A DNA stretch of 64,000 nucleotides from Laccaria trichodermophora (GCA_018417955.1 JACTVC010000001.1:2108001-2172000); one strand, 5' to 3'. Positions 1 through 10,959 are shown, counted from the stretch's first letter. The notes: a model not told the origin generated them from the letters alone. Program-made: numbers and translations.

Positions 1-258
1 CAGTACGCGTAACGCTCCTTCCACTGTTGCCACCATACAGTTCAGTACAGTATGACAATTGGGCATAAATCCTGCAACCGCAAATCCAGCAGTTACAGCA
101 ACAGCAGCAACCTCAGCCTTCCCTCTTCAGATGATCACATTCCACACCAGGTACCTCATTCAGTGAAAATCCATCCCAGCAACCACCTCAACCTTCCCTC
201 TTCGGACAACCTCATCAACCTCAGCCTTCCATCTTCTATGAAACCCACTGGCATGGCA
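1..258. other. No gene recognised
   Basis: The left edge holds low-complexity sequence with imperfect repeats of a CAACCTCAGCCTTCC-like motif (about 105-235). It can be read as a Ser/Asn/Pro-rich peptide but shows no domain, splice pattern or homology that I recognise. It may be the 3' part of a gene lying to the left or simple repeat DNA. Confidence 0.5.
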
Positions 259-260
259 TA

Positions 261-938
261 CAGTCGTGGACAAGCAAAGCCCACTAATTTGGTATCTCAG
301 TAAATAATGTATCTAGAGTTGAGATTTTTCCAGATTCTGGCTTGGATTTGCGAAATGCGTCGAAAAACGCACCTCCGAGGTTTTTCCCACAAGGAATTGG
401 CATGGCCAAAATTTTGGACCAAAAAACTGCAACATTTAAGGGGAAAAACAGGTCAAAACCGGCCAGAAATTATCAAAAGTTGGTACCTGTGCTGGGCTTC
501 AGCTGGAACCTACTCAGAAAGGGCAAAGAATTTATCAGAAAGGGATTTCCCTGCATTTCTAAAGCCTAGTGTGATGGAATTTCTTAGTCCCATGATAGAA
601 CTCACATCAAAAGTGACTAAGTGCCCAATTTGGGTCAATGTTTGGCAATCTTTTCCAGAGGAACCACTTGATAAATTGTTTCGAAACTTGATGGGCAGAT
701 TGTTCTCCGTGAAAGGAAGCGATTCCGCTATTTTTCATATTTTTCTTGGCACTTTTTGGTGTCCGGCCAAAATTTTAGGGTCTATTTCTGTATATGGCCA
801 TTTTCTCCAAAACGGCTCGTGAGACTTGGCTGAAATTTGGCCAGAAGCGTCCCTCAACATATCTGCACGTTTTCCGGGCACTTTGGTAGCCATCAGTACA
901 TTTCCATTTTTATTAGTGGGCTTTGCTTGTCACGACTG
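261..938. mobile_element. Mariner-like MITE, 678 bp
   Basis: An inverted terminal repeat of about 28 bp begins CAGTCGTGGACAAGCAAAGC at 261 and returns in reverse complement ending CACGACTG at 938, with one single-base gap. The dinucleotide TA lies directly outside both ends (259-260 and 939-940), as expected for Tc1/mariner/pogo transposition. The interior has no transposase and is rich in repeated AAATTTTGG/GGCCAAAATTTT-like words. I infer a non-autonomous element. Confidence 0.7.
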
Positions 939-1643
939 TAGGCAATCTGAAATCGTGTCTGGACAATTGCACACTCATATGAAAATACAGATGCATACTG
1001 TTTAGTGATGACTCTGTTCTCCATGCCTCGTTTGAGAGGTGCCCATCTGCACCCCCTCGGCCCTCAATATGACTGTACCTGTCCTGTGGCTCACATCCTG
1101 GCTCCCAACATACTCTGAATCTGACTGCCAGCCTCTCCCTTACACTCCAGAAGGCACAGGCATTTGAGAGGTTCATTTTGGGTTCATTGTTCTCAGAGTC
1201 ATTGGACATGGTGACAGATGGTAAAGGAATGTTGGGACACCCGGAAATAGAGATTTTTAGGCTAGTCGCGTACGCTGTATGCTTGGTATAGACAATGCCA
1301 GTAATTTTCGCATTTATTTGATTTATTTTATTTCTTTCACAAAAAAAAACACGTGGACATGAATTTCTGAAAGGTCTGTATTACATGATGGATGATGGGA
1401 AAGGCAAAGTGCAAATTCATCTGTCCATGTGATGCCAAACAATGGAAGAAGGTCAGAAGATCAAAGTGTAAATTCATCTGTGGACATCCTGCAAATGGTA
1501 CTAGTAGCCACATCTTGAATTATGCCTTTGTGTCACTTTATATGATTTGCGGATTGCCCAGTTAAGTTCTGAATGTTACAGTGACTACAATAGCCAGAAT
1601 ACAAGTGACAGCAACAATTGCAGAACAAGCAGTGGCGGGGGCA
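939..1643. other. Intergenic, no gene recognised
   Basis: The stretch between the MITE and the foldback element has only short unconvincing ORFs, for example a 98-codon minus-strand frame at 913-1209, and AT-rich tracts. I see no domain and no splice-consistent gene. Confidence 0.4.
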
Positions 1644-1955
1644 CAGGGGAGAACTGGCCATTTAGCCAATGGGCACATGTGTTGATTGGAGGCATTAATG
1701 CTCTCCCATATGCTTCCCATATGCGTACCATGCACATTTGAAATTTAATTCAAGTAAGCTTCAAAATGCAAATATCATGGAATTCCTAGCCACAGAAAAA
1801 ATATGCCCATTAAAATGGGCCATCATATGTGGCTGATTTGTTTATTTAATATGTGACCACAATGTGCCTAATGGGCATATTATGGTCACATGCTTGATGC
1901 ACTACTATGCTAAAGTAAATATGCACACACAAATGCAATCAACATGGGACATGTA

Positions 1956-4214
1956 TAGTGTTGCCATGGTTTGGCTTGGTTCTGGTTGAACCAATAAACC
2001 AAACCAAAAATAAACCATTATAACTGGACCACCAGTTTCTCGCTTAATGTGGTTTAGTTACATGAAAAACTGGTTTTTGCTGGCTTGAACTGGTCATGCC
2101 AACAGTTTGAGTCCTAATTTGGAAGTAGATAGTAAGCAGAGGGTTGCTGTTGTGGTTGATCTTGTCATAGATAACACCCTTGCGTTGAGGCCTCCTCAAT
2201 GCCACTTTGCTCCTGCAGCGACCTTTCTGAGTGTTGTAGTGCTGAGGAGTCTCCATACTGCAACTTGCAAAATGCCTGGCCCTAAAGTTACACCTCTTTC
2301 GTGATATTCTTCGCTGTCAGTCCTGCTGCAACTCTCTGCCTCATGCATTCCTTCCCAATTTTGTCCCTCCTGTGCATGCAAAGTCATCGCATTGGTCCAC
2401 AACTCAAAGCTGAGGTATGCTTTCATCTAGACTCCCCACAATCGTGACTATGCTCACCTATCCCATCACAAATGTCACAGCCTACTTCTGCAACACTCTC
2501 GACTATGGCTCCACTACAGGTGATCACACTGACCCAATCAGCACTCTCCATGCACTAGTTCAGGTAGTATGTATTATTTGTCAGCTCTCCAGAATAATCT
2601 AATTCCAATATCATAGGTGTGGGCTTCGTCACTCTGCCACCAGCACTTCTCAGAGATCTGTGAAAAATATGACCTTGATCTTCAGCTTTTACATGATGTC
2701 AATACTCGCTGGTCCTCAACTCTATACATGATTGAATGGGCATTGCATTTAGAAAAAGTATGTGATTAAATTCACTTTTGACCACTTGATTATTCCTCTT
2801 ACATTTTTGTAGCCTCTGGACGACATTTGCTCATCTGGAGAGTTTCAGGACTTGGAGAAGTTTAAACTCTCATCTGAAGAATGGGATGGACTTGCAGCTG
2901 CATGGGAAATTCTCATGGTGAGCTGCATGACTGCTTTTATCTGGTTTTGTTTTGACACACTGAAAGGTGCCAGAAGCATTTCAACAAAAGCTTTCTGTGG
3001 AAAAGACTCCTACTTTATGTAATGCGTTGCCGGCCTTTGATGCAATGGTTTCTGTGTGGAATGAGCTGCAGGAAAGTATGGATGAGCCATACTTTGATAT
3101 TATTCAGGCCGGGATTGATAAGCTTGATGCATATCACAATCGGGCTGAGCTTGTCCCTGCATACATGATCTCCATGTGTGAGTTGAGCTTCCTTATTATG
3201 CCTCAGATGATCTACTAAGCTCTTGCACCAATTTTGATAGTTTTGAATCCATCAATGAAACTTAGTCATGTCGAAAGCTCCCAGCACAGTCAAGTCAAAA
3301 ATCTTATCCGGCAAACAGTGTGTCATTAATTCAATGCAGTGCTACCATTAACTAAAAGATATCTGCTACGTCTAGCTTCTTCCTTATTGCCAGAGGCGCA
3401 CTGCTACATCACCCCAGTCAAGTGCACCCATCACACCAACTGACCCACCAGAACCAGCGCCAGCATTGCGCGCTACTGATTATACCCCTCTTTGATCCTG
3501 AGCCATCCAGGGCTGCTCAATTCGAGGTTCATTGGCTCACCGGACAGCAGATGACATTTTGGGCTTGTCAAGGCACGATGCACACAGGAACAGTTCCCTG
3601 GATGATGAAATCAATTGTTACCTCAATGACTCGTCAAAAGGAACAAGCAATCTCATGTATTGGCAGGTGTGTTTTCACTTTCCCTCCTTTTTTAGGTATC
3701 ACTGTATTGAGATACATATAGGAAAATCAACTTTGTTATCCTACTCTTTTCCTGGAAGCCTTGGACTATCTAGCAATCCAAGGGTCTGCTGTTCCATGTG
3801 AAAGAGTGTTTTCATCTGCAAAGGAGACCATGACCCATCATCAAAACTGAATTGGTGAGGACTTGATGGAAATGCTGCAGATGCTAAAGTTTTCTCTAAA
3901 ATCTGGTTGATCCTTAGATTTCACACAGGGAACATCTCAGGAAGATGTCCTGGAGTTCATTAAGTCCATCCAAGATGGAGAGAATGCCATTCTGGGGGAT
4001 GTTAATGTGTATATTAAGTCTTTACTGGCAACTGTAGAGTAGATAACACCTTGCTTTCCATATTAGGCTTGAAATTGATGGTTTACCGGTTTGAACCGGC
4101 ATTACAGAGAAAGTGAACCTTGTTACCCAGTTTGATTTGGATTAGCCATCAATCTATTACCTAAACCGGCAAAACTAGACTGTAACCAGACCTGACCAAA
4201 CCATGGCAACACTA
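1956..4214 (+). mobile_element. Decayed hAT-family transposon, 2.26 kb
   Basis: The terminal repeat TAGTGTTGCCATGGTTTGG starts at 1956 and returns inverted, ending ...CATGGCAACACTA at 4214. A perfect 8-bp duplication GACATGTA flanks it (1948-1955 and 4215-4222), the hallmark of hAT transposition. It carries a relic of the transposase gene on the plus strand. At 2.26 kb it is shorter than most autonomous hAT elements, so the N-terminal (zinc finger and first catalytic) part is probably lost. Confidence 0.9.
2417..4042 (+). pseudogene. hAT transposase C-terminal half, inactivated
   Basis: The remaining exons read like an agaricomycete hAT transposase. They include a segment with DVNTRWSSTLYMIEW (within about 2617-2758), another with LNPSMKLSHVE (about 3245-3280), and the C-terminal dimerisation motif LFLEALDYLAIQGSAVPCE then RVFSSAKETM (about 3740-3840). 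Splice sites are still visible at 2570/2617, 2759/2813, 2919/2967 and 3667/3719. The frame is closed by a TGA (about 3848) where an Arg CGA is expected in the family, a C-to-T change at a CpG. After it, coding-like sequence resumes to a stop ending at 4042. Frame breaks also occur between 3312 and 3530. The element cannot make full transposase. Confidence 0.8.
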
Positions 4215-4222
4215 GACATGTA

Positions 4223-4395
4223 TACTGAGATATCAAATAAAATGCTTCCAATGTAATCAAGGGGCAAATTGAAAAGTCACAGAAAAACTGTGGCCATCAT
4301 GCAGGCAAGATGTGGGTGACACAGTTCTTCTGTGGCTTTTCAATTTGCTCCTTGATTACATTGGAAGCATTTTATTTGATATCTCAGTATACATG
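4223..4395. repeat. Central hairpin of the foldback element
   Basis: A stretch starting ATGTATACTGAGATATCAAA is followed after about 27 bp by its inverted copy, ending at about 4395. It is the inner, best-matched part of the palindromic arms. It could form a stem of about 75 bp and could give double-stranded RNA if transcribed. Confidence 0.75.
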
Positions 4396-4732
4396 TGCCT
4401 AGCAGTCCCATGTTGATTGCATTTGTGTGTGCATATTTACTTTAGCATAGTAGTACATCAAGCATGTGACCATAATATGCCCATTAGGCACATTGTGGTC
4501 ACATTAAATAAACAAATCAGCCACATATGATGGCCCATTTTAATGAGCATATTTTTTCTGTGGCTAGGAATTCCATGATATTTGCATTTTGGAGCTTACT
4601 TGAATTAAACTTCAAGTGTGCATGGTAGGCATATGGGAAGAATACTTATGGGAGAGCATTAATGCCTCCAATCAACATTTGCTTACTTATATACCCATTG
4701 GCCAAATAGCCAGTTCTCCCCTGTGGGGAGAG

Positions 4733-5335
4733 CTACACTCCTGAGCATGCCAGATGTGTGTGCCATGGCCTGGAATGGTGAGCCTTGTCGCGTTGGGTGC
4801 ATCCAATGGTCCTTATCCAATCCTTACTATCTATGGCTATGTCATTGACACAGGCGACGACCACCCCAGCGTGGCTCTTGAACGCCCCACTGGCAGCAGC
4901 AAAAAGGCCACATTTTACTGTGTTGGGTTCTTCCCTCTGAGTCATGGACCACTGCATTCTTTTTTTCCATGCATTCTCCTCCCGGACGTGCCCACACTCA
5001 CATGTTGCATAGAGTGCATGGTTAGTTGAGAAAGACATGTCAAAGCTCCAACTAGTATACAAAATCAAGTTGTGTGTCTGGAAGCCCCACAAAGATAGTC
5101 TCTCCTAGACAGACTTCGACATATGTAAAGTCATACCTTGGTTCACGATATATGAACCACAAAGAGTTGTCAGAGCAGTTGGGTGGGTTTGTAGTGCTCT
5201 GGACCCTGTGACGTAGCTTGTGCAGAAAGAGGGTATCCAAGGGTTCGGCCTATGAAAACGCCACTGCATCTTCAGGTGGCATTCTTTGCTGGTCCACAAG
5301 CTCAACTCACCAGGATCAAGGGTCCAGCAAGACAT
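4733..5335 (-). pseudogene. Possible gene relic containing a conserved YREPRYDFTY peptide
   Basis: Minus-strand frames here include a 119-codon run (4733-5092) and a 62-codon run (5052-5240) with the peptide YREPRYDFTYVEVCLGET. Nearly the same peptide is encoded at 18790-18849 on the plus strand, with five base changes in 60, all silent or conservative in this frame. I do not recognise the family. No complete gene can be assembled at either place, so I call it a relic of an unknown gene or transposon. Confidence 0.35.
5095..5154 (-). repeat. 60-bp dispersed repeat, copy 1
   Basis: This segment is about 92% identical, in opposite orientation, to 18790-18849. The similarity stops sharply at both ends. 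See the relic entry for its coding potential. Confidence 0.7.
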
Positions 5336-6079
5336 ATTCCTATACGCAAGCTGAAGACGGTTTTATCATTCGCATTCCAGGTCCTCAGGTAGCTGCCCAC
5401 CTTTGTATCCCTCTTGTTAACGTTGACGTCTCTTGCATAGATCTTGGGGTACATGATGCAGTTTACTGATCCAGACGTGACTCAGCCACTCCCTGACCAG
5501 CTTCCCGCAGGATTCCTCATTCCGGATGACGAATTTGATGCTGTGGCCACGGCGGCTTCTCATACAGTCGCCCCCACCTCCACGACCACCACCGGAGCAT
5601 CCAGCACGGCCGTTTCTGCAGCCAAATCTGGTGACCCAACAAAATTTGACACTGCTACCCCTGCTACTAGCAAAGTCCTGGCTTAGTGAAGCTTTCCTGT
5701 GTATCTTTGGTTACTACCCTGTGTACATTAGTTTTCTTGTATAACCATGCGTTCCTCTGCCTTTTCCCGTCTGAATCGCACTTCTGCAGCCAACCTTTCC
5801 TGCTTTAACCGAATGCGCTCCTTTTCCGATTCCTCTCTTCTTTGCGCTTGCGTTCCTCCTCCTCTTGCCGTACGCCCACTTGCTCTTCACCTTCTCTCCG
5901 TATCCAGTGTTCCTCCTCCTTCAAATGTTGCCTCCTCAGTGGTTCCTTCTCTTCCTCCTTTCGCGGTCGTTCCTTTTCCTCTTCTTTCCTTTTCCGTTCC
6001 TCCTCCTGTTTGGATGTACGTTCCGCCTCCTATTTCTCGAGCCTGGCGTTTTCCTCAGCCTCCGCTTTGGCACGTATCT
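5155..6079. other. Intergenic sequence and degenerate downstream tail of the eIF4G-like gene
   Basis: From about 5740 to 6080 the minus strand still encodes a Glu/Lys/Arg-rich run in a frame different from the upstream gene (many EEERKRKEEE-type blocks), broken by stops. This is a fifth, decayed repeat unit plus the coiled-coil tail. The plus-strand ORFs at 5747-6320 (Pro/Ser/Phe-rich) are its shadows. Between 5155 and 5740 short ORFs, such as 5444-5686 rich in Thr/Ser/Ala, have no recognised function. Confidence 0.5.
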
Positions 6080-7677
6080 TTATTTCTCATCTTCCGTGAG
6101 CCGTTTCCTTCGCTGGTCCTCCGTTTCCATGCGGATACTAGTGGGCCTCCAGGTGGGCGTCCAAAGACTGCCTTGTCGGTACACAGAATCTTGGGAAGGC
6201 ATAGCAGTGGTAGCCGATGAAGGAGTTTTCTCAAGCTTGACCTTTTCGTCAGCCTCCGCTTTGGCGCGTGTCTTTTCCTGCTCTTTCATCTCTTCTTCTG
6301 AGAGCCGTTTCCTTCGCTGAGCCTCCGTTTCCATGCGGATATTGGTGGGCCTCCAGGTAGGCGTCCAAAGATTGCCTTGTCGGTAGACAGAATCTTGGGG
6401 AGGCAAAGCAGTGGCAGCTGATGGAGGGGTTTTCTCGAGCCTGACTTTTTCATCAGCCTTCGCTTTGGCGCGTATCTTTTCCTGCTCTTTCATCTCTTCT
6501 TCCGCGAGCCTTTTCCTTCGCTGGTACTCTGTTTCCATGCGGATACTAGTGGGCCTCCAGGTGGGTGTCCCAAGACTGTCTTGTTGGTAGACAGAATCTT
6601 GGGGAGGCAAAGCAGTGGTAGCTGATGGAGGGGTTTTCTCAAGCCTGACTTTTTCGTCAGCCTCCGCTTTGGCGCGTGTCTTTTCCTGCTCTTTCTCCTC
6701 TTCTTCCGCGAGCCGTTTCCTACGCTGATCCTCCGTTTCCAGGCGAATCCTACTGCGCCTCCGGGTGGGTGTCCCAGGACGATAGACAGGCAAAACAGCC
6801 GATGAAGAATTTGTTTTTGTCAACTCCCCTAACTTGACTTGTTGCCCATCAGCACTTTTAAGAATAATCTTAGCACGACTGGTAGGAACAAATGCATTTG
6901 AGTTAACATTCAAGCGGGTGGTAGGCAAGGAGGCCGTTGACGGCGTGGGTGGAGGCGAGGATACGGAACTCATACTGGGTTGAGGCGGTGTATAAGGCAT
7001 AGCATGAGATAACTTAACGCCTTCGGACTTGATGGGAGGTGCGGCTGCGGGTGAAGATGATATTGGCGCTGACGGATCATCTATTGACCCAATTGTAATC
7101 ACTGAGCCTGAAAAAAAAAATCAATATGAGACCGTAAGAGAGGCGAGACGATGAATGAACCTTGTTTTCTGGCGGCGGCTCTTACTTTGCTGCGAGGAAT
7201 ACTGACGCCGTCCTTGATAGGTACACCTTGGCCAAGAGCACTTGGACGTCGTGAACGAGTTTGAGCAGGAGGAGAAGAGCGGAGAGTTGGCGCTGAAAGT
7301 ATCCGCGGCGGGCCCTTTGACCAGGCTGACTTCTTTGGAATTGGACGTAGTGAATGAGATTGAGGAGGAGACGGAGCAGGAGAGTAAGAGCGGGGAGTTA
7401 TAGGAATACTGAGACCATCCTTGTTGGGTACGCCTTGGCCAAGAGCACTTGGATGTCGTGAATGAGGAGGGGGAGACGGAGCAGGAGAGTAAGCGCTGGG
7501 ACTGCGAGGAGTACTGACGCCATCCTTAATAGGTACACCTTGGCCAAGAGCACTTGAACGTCGTGAACGAGTTTGAGCAGGAGGGTAAGAGCGGAGAGTT
7601 GGCGCTGAAGGTTTCCGCGGCGGGCCCTTTGACCAGGCTGAACTCTTTGGTGCAGTTGCATTTGAAGATTTGCTCAT
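6080..7677 (-). CDS. eIF4G-like N-terminal fragment with tandem repeats
   Basis: Two exons, 7677-7161 and 7107-6080 on the minus strand, joined over a 53-bp intron (GTTCAT...TTTCAG), give 514 residues. The ATG at 7677 is used because the longer open frame to 7704 begins with TTG. The N-terminus (MSKSSNATAPKSSAWSKGPP) and the segment NSNAFVPTSRAKIIL with KSADGQQVKLGEL resemble the N-terminal region of fungal eIF4G. The rest is charged RRKRLAEEE-type sequence in 68-residue repeats. The MIF4G domain that binds eIF4A is absent. A degenerate fifth repeat after the stop contains a frameshift. I read it as a truncated eIF4G duplicate. Whether it is expressed is unknown, and the homology call rests on short motifs. 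Confidence 0.5.
6126..6780 (-). repeat. 204-bp (68-codon) tandem repeat, three full units plus a partial one
   Basis: Units start at 6126, 6330, 6534 and 6738 with an exact 204-bp period that keeps the frame. Each encodes a METE...RRKRL...EEE-K-EQEK-RAKA-ADEKV-LEKTPPSA-TALPPQDSVY-type block. Differences between units are scattered point changes, so the array is fairly recent but not brand new. Confidence 0.9.
7189..7660 (-). repeat. Internal duplication in the first exon of the eIF4G-like gene
   Basis: A segment encoding SAWSKGPPR, LSAPTLRS, PPAQTRSRR and SALGQGVPIKDGVS occurs twice about 315 bp apart (near 7650-7505 and 7335-7189). A shorter third copy of SALGQGVPNKDG lies between them. Together with the 68-residue array this shows the gene grew by repeated internal duplication. 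Confidence 0.75.
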
Positions 7678-8527
7678 TCTGTGCACAAATCGATGAGAAT
7701 CCAAACGACAAGACTACTTCAAGAGAAAGGTTGACGACTGACGAATTTTGCAAAGGAAAAGATGAATATTGAAAGATGAACTTTGGAAGATCTTCAAAGC
7801 GGCTGGTTTATTGCTATCAGAAAGAAGGTTGAAACCCGTGAAGCACCGCCCATCATCTGTCCAATAAGCGCGTTCGGCGCTTCTTTCTCTCGTCGTGAGC
7901 CCTGTAGGTGCCAAAGACAGTAAGCTCCCGAGGAATGAGAAAGACGATGGCGAGGACTTGGCGACAGCCTGGCGAGGACTGGAAGTGCGCCATCACAATC
8001 ACGTGTCAGGGCTTTAGACGCTTCTTGGCCCTCATGAAACTACGACCCCGTCTTATGTTGACCACCAACAAGCCTGCACAGGTCTTACTTTTCGGAACTC
8101 GGTACAACTCAGTGCTCGCGGGAAGTGCGTCTGCAAAAGGAAATAACCTCTATCCTAGGTGACATGAGAATCCCACCATCGGAACACACACGGAACTGCC
8201 CCCACACCTGACATGCGAAAGGTACCGACAGGCATACAACTTTGAAATTTATTTGTTTCACGCAAGGCATATCTTCCTGGGGAGAGCAGTGCGCGCCGTG
8301 ATGAGGAGACTTCTCAATTCTCAAAGTAAGTGCCTTATCCCTACTTTACCGATAATAGCAGCCTCGCGATAACAAATTTTCGTCAGGTTCGCTTTCTGAA
8401 CTTTAGCGCCCGCAAAGGACTTCAGGCACATTACCGGCCTATTTAACACCTAGGCCTCCAATTCGACGATTCCATAGCTTTCGTTCTCACTCACTCCTTT
8501 TACACGCTCTTTCTTTCTTTCTTTACA
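7678..8527. promoter_or_regulatory. Divergent intergenic region
   Basis: About 850 bp lie between the start codons of the eIF4G-like gene (minus) and the membrane-protein gene (plus), so it must hold both promoters. A pyrimidine-rich run with TTTCTTTCTTTCTTT lies at about 8508-8524, just before the plus-strand ATG, as is common at fungal transcription starts. No further gene is seen. Confidence 0.5.
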
Positions 8528-9471
8528 ATGGTATGTTCGCTCTTCCATCCGACTGCAATGACTGATCCTCTACCCGCACACAGCCTGTAGTTCGGCAAGC
8601 GGCAGAGCTGGTTGCTCGCTTCACGCTGAAGTTACCCAACATCACGCCCCAGAAAGGCACCACGCTCATCGAAGAGATGAGATGCTATAGTCTTCCCTAT
8701 GGCGCAATGGGGTTCGTGTCTCACGTCCTCACATACTACGCCATTGCCTGCCTTTGGGCTGCACGAAGCCCCCTCTGGCCCGCTCGGCGCGTCAAATACA
8801 GCAAGTTCGATTTAATCCTCGGTATCCTCGGCGTGTTTATCTCCTCCGGTATTGCCATCTTCACAATCGTGAGCTGCAAAAACTCCTGGCAACTGCTCGT
8901 CATCGCCGTCTGGAAGATGAGCATGTCTCTGTTGAACGGTTGCACGGCGATCCACGCAGCTCATTTGGCCATGAAGGACGGTTACAAAGCCGTCGCACAT
9001 CCTGAAAAGACCGCCTGGTGGATCCTGCTATGTATGTACTTTGTCCCCTCTCAAACTCTCATTGATAAACTCACATCTCTGCCACTCTTAGATGTCCCAG
9101 GAATGTTCGCTGGAATCAGCGGACTCATGTCCCTCGTTGTTCAACATCTTGACAACATCGGTTTAAGGAAGCTCACAATCGCCTTCTACTCTATCATTGG
9201 CATTGGCGTTCTGATCTTTCTGATTGGGATGTTCCGCGGCGCCTCCCGCAAGGTGAAGTCGGTGGATGATGAGGACGGAGAAAAGGTTTGGTACTGGGGA
9301 ATTGGAGGCTTTGGGTTCTCCTTCACGCTATTCACTATCCTAGCCGCCTTCTACGGTGACTGGGCCTTAGGGATGATGGTCCACAACTTGGTGGGGCTGC
9401 CAAGCGGAGATAATTCTGGACTCTACTGGTCGTATTGGCTGGCAAAGCGTTTGACTTTGTTCAGCTGGTGA
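8528..9471 (+). CDS. Six-helix membrane protein of unknown function (intact copy)
   Basis: Three exons, 8528-8530, 8584-9031 and 9092-9471, give 276 residues. The first exon is only the ATG codon, followed at once by GTATGT. The second intron (60 bp) has no stop and a length divisible by three, so an unspliced reading would also stay open. The paralogue supports splicing, since both join to give L(Y)(V/I)PGM. Hydrophobic stretches suggest six membrane helices: after SLPYGAMGF, FDLILGILG, LLVIAVWK, ILLYVPGMF, TIAFYSIIG and FSFTLFTIL. A conserved C-terminal motif is HNLVGLPSGDNSGLYW. I do not recognise the family. A broken paralogue lies about 1.4 kb downstream, so this is a local duplication. 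Confidence 0.85.
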
Positions 9472-10780
9472 TAGTCTTGACTGTTGTAAGTGTGTAGCAA
9501 ATGTAGGATTACAGGCTCATTATTTTGTTTGTCTAATTACCGTTCCCATCGTCTCCAATGGACGTTGTCTTGTTTATATTAGTAGTAAGTGTTCCTCAAA
9601 TCACCTTATCAGCCCTATTCCCCTGACCCATCCTCTTCAAAAGACCCAGATCCGCCTGAACCTGAACAATGGGTGACATTGATAAGAAGATGCTGAAGTG
9701 CCACCGAAAAGGACGTCTTGCGGTGATCGCAAATTACCGTCAGCTTTTGACTTTGGATACAACTTGAACACCACTAAATTCCTACGAATCCGAAGCCAGA
9801 CTTTCCCTGTAGCATTCACGGTCCTGCACCTCTCTGCACCACAAAATAGCGTGCTCAGCGAACCTCCGACTATCCAGGAGGTTAATACTTAATCATTGAT
9901 GACTTGCGAAGGAAAGTGTCCATGTCTTGGCCAACTCTTGGCTGGCGCTTCCCAATGTGCAATTTTTTCAGCTTCCCACACCATCCTGTTGATGGTTCCC
10001 CACTTTTGACTTTTCATTGAACTTGATGCCTGATACTTCATTGCTATGGGTTTTCACGGTGTTCAAGAGTATCCTCTGAAGAAGATTCGGAGTCAGAGTG
10101 GGCTTTTTAAAGAAATTTGTTCCGTACGTTGCCTTCGTTGAAATCCACAAACCTCGAAGTTCCGTTGGAATCAAATCTTTCCTGATTGACGTCGTTCATT
10201 CCTATGACTATGTAAGATGTTAACAAAGGGGCTGGAACTGGCTAGAACAGCATTTCGTTCAATGTCCTTAGTCACTATAGGAATTCCCATTGTCAACTAC
10301 TTAGTAACTGTCAACCGCTACGCATTCGAAAGCCAAGCCAACCTATGTCGAGAATGACATCTGACATGAATGGTCAAATCTATTCAAATTCATGTGAGGC
10401 AATTCTGAGGGGTGGAACTGGTGCGTACATACTTGGAAGATAAAATTTATTCATCCTTGAATCATTCCAGTTATGCAGTATCTTTCAAAAGCGCCGAAGA
10501 GCTCTACATAGCCCTGCCACACACGACCTCGATGAACAAACCACAGCAAAATCTGCCATTCCCTTTGCTTTGTTCGGGAATTGGGCACGTCAAGGTCCTT
10601 TTCACCACGAATACGCTCCTGCCTATTGCCTTTCTGAGGACCACAGAAAAGATCGAGATCCTCGTGTGAAACGGTGTTGGCTAAGAGGGTTTCGTTGTTC
10701 TCCTCGTCGCCCCCGCCGATGGTACGCCCTTTGTAACAGGATCTCTCACCGTGTTGCGAAATAACATTGTTTGAACAGGC
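9472..10780. other. Intergenic, no gene recognised
   Basis: About 1.3 kb between the intact and the broken membrane-protein copies. A 121-codon minus-strand frame (10451-10816) and an 85-codon plus-strand frame (10412-10669) overlap each other. Neither has a recognisable domain or splice partner, so I do not call a gene. Confidence 0.4.
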
Positions 10781-10959
10781 GACAAATTCTGTCCTATTCT
10801 CACAAGACAACTCCACAACGTCTGTTTATAACACCCTCGCAAAGGAAGTCCAATGCTAGGGTCTTCCATACGGCGGCCTCGGATTCGTCTCACACGTCCT
10901 TACCTACATCACGATTGTCTGCTTATGGCACGGTCGTAAACAAATGATGCCATTCCGGC

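Larger units (their letters stand above)
1644..4723. mobile_element. Foldback (near-palindromic) MITE, split by a hAT insertion
   Basis: The ends are CAGGGGAGAACTGG (1644) and its exact reverse complement (ending 4723). With the inner hAT element and one target copy removed, the rest is about 0.81 kb and almost wholly palindromic. The left arm 1644-1955 continues at 4223 to about 4290, a loop of about 27 bp follows, and the right arm runs from about 4318 to 4723. The arms match with scattered substitutions and small gaps. The flanking octamers (CGGGGGCA and TGGGGAGA) match at only 5 of 8 positions, so the target duplication is uncertain. No coding capacity belongs to the outer element. Termini starting CAGGG suggest hAT mobilisation, which is inference. 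Confidence 0.8.

Noticed and set aside
5747..6320. Three overlapping plus-strand ORFs rich in Pro, Ser and Phe
   Set aside because: They are the reverse-strand shadow of the repeat-rich eIF4G-like gene and its degenerate tail.
10412..10816. Two opposing ORFs of 85 and 121 codons
   Set aside because: They overlap on opposite strands with no recognisable motif, so neither could be preferred.
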